Origin: Paenibacillus cymbidii
Lineage (GTDB): Bacteria > Bacillota > Bacilli > Paenibacillales > NBRC-103111
Assembly: GCF_004764705.1 (NCBI RefSeq)
Contig: NZ_SHLX01000017.1
Span: 62,001-126,000, forward strand
Direction of reading: 5' to 3'
Length of the DNA stretch: 64,000 bases
Under the pieces are notes generated by a model. The model did not search any database. It was not told the origin of the DNA and was given only the letters and a program-made list of their open reading frames with translations. Positions 62,455 to 64,000 of this stretch are shown here, in pieces (the stretch's first letter is position 1; each line of letters starts with the position of its first letter). Position numbers and translations under genes: made by a program.

Positions 62455-62894
62455 TAGACCGGGACAGCTACCATCGCTTAACCTGACAACATTGGGTGCA
62501 GGATAATGACTCCCACGAAGGTGCTGCAGCGCAGGAAACATGCGCTAAACGCGCCGCGGTGGGCCATGGCGGGTGCTGCAGCGCATGAAATACCAAATTT
62601 TCTTGTGTTGACCAGGCGGATGCAAGCTTGTCCGCGGAGACAAGTTTTCGTTCTTGAACGACCGATTCGGAATATATTGGGATCATCGACAGTTGGGATT
62701 GCCAGCCCGAATATCGATCGTATATGCTAGGACTATCACTCATTTTACGGAGAAAGCTCGGAGGGGGGAGACCTTATTCCGCCTGCAGGAAAACGCTGTC
62801 AAGCGGCAACCTGTCCGGATCGCGCAAGCGCGGATTATACGGCAAGGCAGTCCCCTTGGAATGCAACCAATCTGGAGCAAAGGAAGGGAGAGCC
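62455..62894. other. gene-free stretch upstream of the AAA ATPase gene
   Basis: No convincing gene. It holds a direct repeat (ggtgctgcagcgcaggaaa at 62520, one mismatch at 62572) and a small hairpin CTTGTC/GACAAG followed by TTTT (62627-62648). A long frame crossing this region is a shadow of the ATPase gene. Confidence 0.5.

Positions 62895-64000
<1,106 letters not shown>

Noticed and set aside
62527..62752. N-terminal part of a 365-codon frame starting at 62654
   Set aside because: It is the shifted shadow of the AAA ATPase gene; composition is Arg/His-rich and lacks motifs, while the 62895 frame has Walker A/B.

Overview
The window looks like a chromosomal stretch of a GC-rich member of the Paenibacillaceae (Paenibacillus/Cohnella-like). 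The reasons are an SLH-anchored surface protein, three sugar-type ABC import systems of the LplA/LplB/YtcP kind, two of them run by YesM/YesN-type two-component systems, strong GGAGG ribosome sites, many one-component regulators, and intergenic hairpin repeats. All assignments were made by reading sequence and motifs; no database search was run.

Layout. 1-2 kb: end of a large SLH surface protein. 2.9-18.1 kb (+): a long catabolic locus with sensor kinase, response regulator, binding lipoprotein, two permeases, a phosphotriesterase-family hydrolase, two amidohydrolases, an arabinose/fucose-isomerase-like protein, an M24/creatinase-like protein, a sensory-rhodopsin-transducer (ASRT) family protein and an unrecognised 699-residue protein, closed by a terminator. 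18.5-29.4 kb (-): a convergent second locus (kinase, regulator, two permeases, lipoprotein, a DUF5703-type glycosidase, a polygalacturonase-like beta-helix protein). 29.5-33.2 kb: ArsR/AHSA1/VOC operon, truncated haemoglobin, PAS-GGDEF-EAL protein. 33.4-36.4 kb: an ECF sigma factor fused to a BtrH/C39-like domain, overlapping a substrate-binding-protein homologue that has no signal peptide. 36.4-38.8 kb: oxidoreductase, XRE/membrane-protein pair, Rpn-family pseudogene. 38.9-42.3 kb (-): UDP-sugar and polyprenyl-phosphate glycosyltransferase cluster. 42.6-44.6 kb: MarR; PadR-DUF2812. 44.7-52.6 kb (-): a third import locus with a membrane-bound AraC regulator, a deacetylase-fold protein and an SGNH esterase. 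52.9-64 kb: ArsR-DUF2087, a GntR-controlled ABC exporter, MOSC, DapA-like/LysR pair, type-2 argC behind ARG-box-like palindromes, SulP transporter, DUF2306, and a membrane AAA ATPase cut by the window edge.

How it fits together: three separate glycan or sugar-derivative uptake loci, each with its own sensor and its own enzyme set, dominate the window. Small regulator-plus-target operons fill the rest, several with a visible palindromic operator at their promoter.

Most notable: the undescribed enzyme set of locus 1 (with ASRT, a catalytic/degenerate amidohydrolase pair and a creatinase-like protein lacking metal ligands); the sigma-BtrH fusion with an internal ribosome site plus a cytosolic binding protein; a dispersed element of about 200 bp made of four hairpins, present four times; a 50-bp tandem hairpin array; and a hairpin of about 108 bp upstream of padR. 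No tRNA, rRNA, CRISPR array or intact insertion sequence was seen.
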